Shown here piece by piece: positions 60,369-64,000 of a stretch of 64,000 nt of DNA. Position numbers and translations under genes: made by a program. The notes beneath the pieces were generated by a model. It was given only the letters and a program-made list of their open reading frames with translations. It had not been told where the DNA came from and made no database searches. Position 1 is the first letter of the stretch. Every line of letters begins with the position of its first letter. Source of the stretch: Flavobacterium panacagri (lineage in GTDB: Bacteria > Bacteroidota > Bacteroidia > Flavobacteriales > Flavobacteriaceae); NCBI RefSeq assembly GCF_030378165.1, contig NZ_CP119766.1, positions 2,046,001 through 2,110,000 on the forward strand, given 5' to 3'.

Positions 60369-61679
60369 ATGAAAGAGCTGGTAAACAAACTAAAAGGAGA
60401 TAGGGTAATATGGTCATTTGTGGCTTTATTGGCTTTGTTTTCGTTTATGCCTGTTTTTAGTGCGAGTAGTAATCTGGCTTATATAGGTCATGGAACTGGA
60501 AATACATTGGGATATTTGGTAAAACATTTGGCTCACGTTTGTATCGGTTTCCTGATTATTTATTGGGTTCACAAAGTGCCGTATCATTATTTTAGAGCGA
60601 TTTCTAAAATTGCACTTCCTGTAGTTTGGTTATTGTTGCTTTATACTTTGTTGAAAGGAACTGTAATTGCGGGAGCAAATGCAAGTCGTTGGATTCAGGT
60701 GCCGTTCATTGGAATTACGTTTCAAACTTCGACTTTAGCGGCAAGCGTATTATTTATTTACGTTGCACGTTATTTGTCGAAAACCAAAGAAGAAAACGAA
60801 CCTTTTCAAACTTCGTTTATTCAGCTTTGGATTCCGGTTTTTATCACTTTGGCTTTAATATTACCAGCCAACTTTTCGACAACTGCGTTGATTTTTGCAA
60901 TGGTAATGATGTTGACATTTATTGGTAAATACCCATTAAAATATATCGCTTTTATTATTGGTTCGGGAATTGCAATGTTGGCGTTTTTCCTTTTGGTAGC
61001 AAAAGCATTTCCGGATTCAAGATTTTTTAGCAGGGTTTCAACATGGGAAAGTCGTATAATGAACTTTACCACTGATAAACCAGATGAAGATGATTACCAG
61101 ATTGAGAAAGCAAAAATTGCAATTGCATCTGGTAGACTAGGAGGATTAGGGCCTGGAAAAAGTGTGCAAAAAAACTTTTTACCACAATCTTCTTCCGATT
61201 TTATTTATGCAATTGTAGTCGAAGAATATGGTTTAGTTGGAGGAGTTGCAATATTAGTTTTGTATCTGTTATTGTTATTCCGTTTTGTGGTTGCTTCACA
61301 TAAGGCGAATACTTTATTTGGAAAATTAGTCGTCGTCGGACTCGGATTTCCAATGATATTTCAGGCGATGATTAATATGGCGGTTGCAGTAGAGTTATTG
61401 CCAGTAACAGGACAGACATTACCATTAATAAGTTCTGGAGGTAGTTCGATCTGGATGACTTGTTTTTCTTTAGGAATTATCATTAGTGTAACGAAGAAAG
61501 AAGAAGAAATTGCCGAGGAGAAACAGGAAAAAGCAAAACGAAAAGAAGCATTGCAGCGATTGATTGATAAGGAATTGGCAGAAGAAGATTTGGTTTCTGA
61601 AGAAATATATGAAGATGAGCCAGCCTATTCGATAGAAGATAATTCAAGAAATCCGATGAATGCGGTTTTAAACAAATAA
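60369..61679 (+). CDS. ftsW: lipid II polymerase FtsW (SEDS family)
   Basis: A 436-residue SEDS-family membrane protein with about ten helices. It is the septal peptidoglycan glycosyltransferase partner of FtsI. Motifs: 'GANASRWIQVPFIGITFQ', 'PDSRFFSRVSTWESRI' (the extracellular loop), 'AIASGRLGGLGPGKSVQKNFLPQSSSDFIYAIVVEEYGLVGG' and 'VELLPVTGQTLPLISSGGSS'. The long hydrophilic C-terminal tail ('EEEIAEEKQEKAKRKEALQRL') is longer than in E. coli. It is followed by murG after 48 bases. Confidence 0.95.
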   Translation: MKELVNKLKGDRVIWSFVALLALFSFMPVFSASSNLAYIGHGTGNTLGYLVKHLAHVCIGFLIIYWVHKVPYHYFRAISKIALPVVWLLLLYTLLKGTVIAGANASRWIQVPFIGITFQTSTLAASVLFIYVARYLSKTKEENEPFQTSFIQLWIPVFITLALILPANFSTTALIFAMVMMLTFIGKYPLKYIAFIIGSGIAMLAFFLLVAKAFPDSRFFSRVSTWESRIMNFTTDKPDEDDYQIEKAKIAIASGRLGGLGPGKSVQKNFLPQSSSDFIYAIVVEEYGLVGGVAILVLYLLLLFRFVVASHKANTLFGKLVVVGLGFPMIFQAMINMAVAVELLPVTGQTLPLISSGGSSIWMTCFSLGIIISVTKKEEEIAEEKQEKAKRKEALQRLIDKELAEEDLVSEEIYEDEPAYSIEDNSRNPMNAVLNK

Positions 61680-61727
61680 TATTAAAAAAATAGAATAAAA
61701 TTTTAAAACGTTGTAATTTTTAGAAAG

Positions 61728-62819
61728 ATGACAAAGTATAAATTCATACTTAGCGGAGGAGGAACAGGAGGACATATTTATCCTGCGATTGCGATTGCAA
61801 ACGAATTAAAATTACAATTTCCTGATGCTGAATTTCTTTTTGTAGGTGCTAGAGATAAAATGGAAATGCAGAAAGTGCCTCAGGCAGGTTACGAAATAAA
61901 AGGTCTTTGGATTGCGGGTTTACAGCGAAAACTGACTTTACAAAACTTAATGTTTCCGCTTAAATTGGCAAGCAGTTTATTGGAATCAAAAAGAATAATT
62001 AAAAAGTTTAAGCCAAATGTGGTAATTGGAACGGGAGGTTTTGCCAGTGGGCCATTATTACAAGCGGCAGGTTCGGCAGGAATTCCGACAGTAGTTCAAG
62101 AGCAAAACTCATTTCCTGGAATAACCAATAAATTGCTAAGTAAAAAAGCCAATGCAATTTGCGTAGCATACCAAAATTTGGAACGTTTTTTTCCAAAAGA
62201 GAAAATTGTTTTAACTGGAAATCCAGTCCGTCAGGATTTAATTGATATCGAAAGCAAACGTGATGAAGCAATTACTTTTTATGGATTAGATCCCAATAAA
62301 AAAACATTATTGGTTTTAGGAGGAAGTTTAGGTGCACGAAGAATCAATCAGTTAATTGAAAAAGAATTGCAAAATTTCCTTTCGCAAAATGTTCAGGTAA
62401 TCTGGCAATGCGGGAAATTATATTTTGAAGAATATAAAAAGTACAATCAGCCAAATGTAAAAGTGGTTGATTTTATTGAAAGAATGGATTTTGTTTACGC
62501 GGCATCAGATATCATAATTTCACGTGCAGGAGCTTCTTCGGTATCAGAATTATGTATTGTTGGAAAACCGGTGATTTTTATTCCATCTCCAAATGTGGCT
62601 GAGGATCATCAAACTAAAAATGCGCAGGCAATTGTTGATGCTAAAGGCGCAATTTTGTTGAAAGAATCTGAATTAGAGAGCGAGTTTAGCATTGTTTTTG
62701 AAGCGCTGCTGAAAGATTCTGGAAAACAGAAACAACTAAGTGATAATATTAAAAAACTGGCAAGACCAAAAGCTACACAGGATATTGTGGCAGAAATTGT
62801 TAAGTTAATTAAAAAATAA
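61728..62819 (+). CDS. murG: N-acetylglucosaminyl transferase MurG
   Basis: A 363-residue GT28 glycosyltransferase that makes lipid II from lipid I with UDP-GlcNAc on the inner face of the membrane. '[19 protein letters not shown]' is the first Gly-rich loop (residues 6-24), '[18 protein letters not shown]' and '[18 protein letters not shown]' the acceptor-side blocks, '[14 protein letters not shown]' the second Gly-rich loop, and '[22 protein letters not shown]' the donor-binding block. The length is normal. Same operon, 26 bases before murC. Confidence 0.96.
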   Translation: MTKYKFILSGGGTGGHIYPAIAIANELKLQFPDAEFLFVGARDKMEMQKVPQAGYEIKGLWIAGLQRKLTLQNLMFPLKLASSLLESKRIIKKFKPNVVIGTGGFASGPLLQAAGSAGIPTVVQEQNSFPGITNKLLSKKANAICVAYQNLERFFPKEKIVLTGNPVRQDLIDIESKRDEAITFYGLDPNKKTLLVLGGSLGARRINQLIEKELQNFLSQNVQVIWQCGKLYFEEYKKYNQPNVKVVDFIERMDFVYAASDIIISRAGASSVSELCIVGKPVIFIPSPNVAEDHQTKNAQAIVDAKGAILLKESELESEFSIVFEALLKDSGKQKQLSDNIKKLARPKATQDIVAEIVKLIKK

Positions 62820-62845
62820 AATAAGTAAGGCTAAAGCAAATTAGA

Positions 62846-64000
62846 ATGAATTTAAATCAAATACAGAACGTTTATTTTATTGGTATCGGAGGAATCGGAA
62901 TGAGTGCCTTGGCTCGTTATTTCAAATTTATTGGAAAACAAGTTTCAGGTTACGACAAAACGCCTTCTATGCTGACTAATGAATTGATTGAAAGCGGTAT
63001 TGATATTCATTTTGAAGATGATATAAACTTAATTCCAAAAGAGTATTATGTGGAGAATACGTTGGTGATTTATACGCCTGCGGTTCCAAAAACACATTCA
63101 GAATGGAATTATTTTATTGAAAGACATTACGAGGTTAAAAAACGTGCAGAAGTTCTTGGAATTATAAGCAAAGACACTTTTTGTTTTGCAGTAGCAGGAA
63201 CACACGGAAAAACAACAACATCAAGTATTTTGGGACATATTTTGTTTCAAAGTGGTGCTGATGTAACTGCTTTTATTGGTGGAATTGTAGAAAATTATAA
63301 TTCGAATTTAATTGGAAGCGGTAAAACGGTAACAGTGGTAGAAGCAGATGAATTTGACAGATCATTTCTGCATTTGCGTCCAGATATCGCTTGTGTGACT
63401 TCTATGGATGCTGATCATTTGGATATTTATGGAACCAGTGAGGCAATTCAGGCTTCTTTTAGAGAATTTGCTTCCAAAGTAGAAGATAAAAATAATCTCT
63501 TCATAACAAAAGAATTACCGCTTGACGGAGTTCAATGTGCTATAAATGAAGATGCTGTATATAAGGCTTTCAACGTTCGTATTGAAGATGGGGCTTATGT
63601 TTTTGATGTGCAGACGCCATCAGAAATCATGAAGGATTTACGTTTCGGACTGCCTGGTAAACACAATTTAATGAATGGATTGATGGCTATTGCAATGGCT
63701 AAGACATTCGGCACCCCGACCGATTCTATTGCAAAAGCCATTGCTTCATTCAACGGAATTAGAAGACGTTTTTCGTATCAGATTAAGAGCGAAAATTTAG
63801 TATATATTGATGATTATGCGCATCATCCAACAGAAATAAATGCTGTTCATCAAGCAGTTAGAGAATTGTATCCAGGGCGTAAAGTTTTGGCAATTTTCCA
63901 GCCGCATTTATTCAGTAGAACAAGAGATTTTGTGGATGGATTTGCAGAAAGCTTATCAAAATTTGATCAAGTGTTTTTGATGGATATTTACCCTGCAAGA
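62846..64000 (+). CDS. murC: UDP-N-acetylmuramate:L-alanine ligase MurC, C-terminus beyond window
   Basis: The frame starts at ATG 62846 (MNLNQIQNVYFIGIGGIGMSALARYF) and stays open to base 64000, giving 385 residues of an expected 450 or so. The 'VYFIGIGGIGMSALA' Rossmann block is at the N-terminus, P-loop 'FAVAGTHGKTTTSSILGHIL' near residue 115, 'DADHLDIYG' and 'YIDDYAHHPTEINA' further on. It adds L-Ala to UDP-MurNAc. Last visible gene of the dcw cluster; ddl, ftsQ, ftsA and ftsZ are expected beyond the edge. Confidence 0.95.
   Translation, partial: MNLNQIQNVYFIGIGGIGMSALARYFKFIGKQVSGYDKTPSMLTNELIESGIDIHFEDDINLIPKEYYVENTLVIYTPAVPKTHSEWNYFIERHYEVKKRAEVLGIISKDTFCFAVAGTHGKTTTSSILGHILFQSGADVTAFIGGIVENYNSNLIGSGKTVTVVEADEFDRSFLHLRPDIACVTSMDADHLDIYGTSEAIQASFREFASKVEDKNNLFITKELPLDGVQCAINEDAVYKAFNVRIEDGAYVFDVQTPSEIMKDLRFGLPGKHNLMNGLMAIAMAKTFGTPTDSIAKAIASFNGIRRRFSYQIKSENLVYIDDYAHHPTEINAVHQAVRELYPGRKVLAIFQPHLFSRTRDFVDGFAESLSKFDQVFLMDIYPAR

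Overview
The window is about 64 kb of chromosome from a member of Bacteroidota, almost certainly a Flavobacterium or close relative. The DNA is AT-rich. Promoters carry the Bacteroidetes TAnnTTTG box. The gliding genes gldB and gldC, a type IX secretion plug protein, many SusC-like regulatory domains and outer-membrane beta-barrels are present. Shine-Dalgarno sequences are weak and several genes start with TTG or GTG. I see no phage, insertion sequence or CRISPR array. This is mostly core chromosome dotted with short palindromic intergenic repeats.

Layout. 1-2.3 kb: edge of a beta-barrel gene, a dinD gene broken by an in-frame stop, a DUF2383 gene and a structured intergenic element. 2.3-15 kb, mostly minus strand: aminotransferase, fatty acid desaturase, rsmG (plus), pruA, apaG, T9SS plug, SNF2 helicase, a methyltransferase and map, separated by inverted repeats. 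15-24 kb: a DUF445 membrane protein, gpmI, a DUF5916 barrel protein, two convergent L,D-transpeptidases, an acetyltransferase and two identical tRNA-Gly(TCC) genes. 25-31 kb: tandem secreted carboxypeptidase-regulatory-domain paralogs with overlapping starts, then DUF6702 and an M1 peptidase. 31-34 kb: tatA, a PAP2 phosphatase, a PhyH-type oxygenase, an O-methyltransferase and a repeat-rich lipoprotein. 34-38 kb: a YceI/porin/YceI-like operon and a second yceI, both preceded by the same 14-bp palindrome at the same distance from the promoter. 38-46 kb: rlmN, a lipoprotein, a polyprenyl diphosphate synthase, an ECF sigma/anti-sigma-like/barrel operon and dnaG. 46-52 kb: a LuxR-type response regulator, nadE divergent from gldBC, membrane and lipoproteins, engB and an alpha/beta hydrolase. 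52.4-64 kb: the division and cell-wall (dcw) cluster mraZ-rsmH-ftsL-ftsI-murE-mraY-murD-ftsW-murG-murC, running off the right edge.

How the parts fit. The dcw cluster makes and flips peptidoglycan precursors and builds the septum; murF is not in its usual place after murE. The L,D-transpeptidases modify the same wall. The plug protein and GldBC belong to the T9SS/gliding apparatus. The two YceI loci look like a small regulon under a CRP/FNR-type activator. The best candidates for something undescribed are the coupled paralog cluster at 25.0-28.5 kb, the shared yceI operator and the GTGGT repeat array in front of mraZ. All functions are read from sequence motifs and memory of families; no database search was run.
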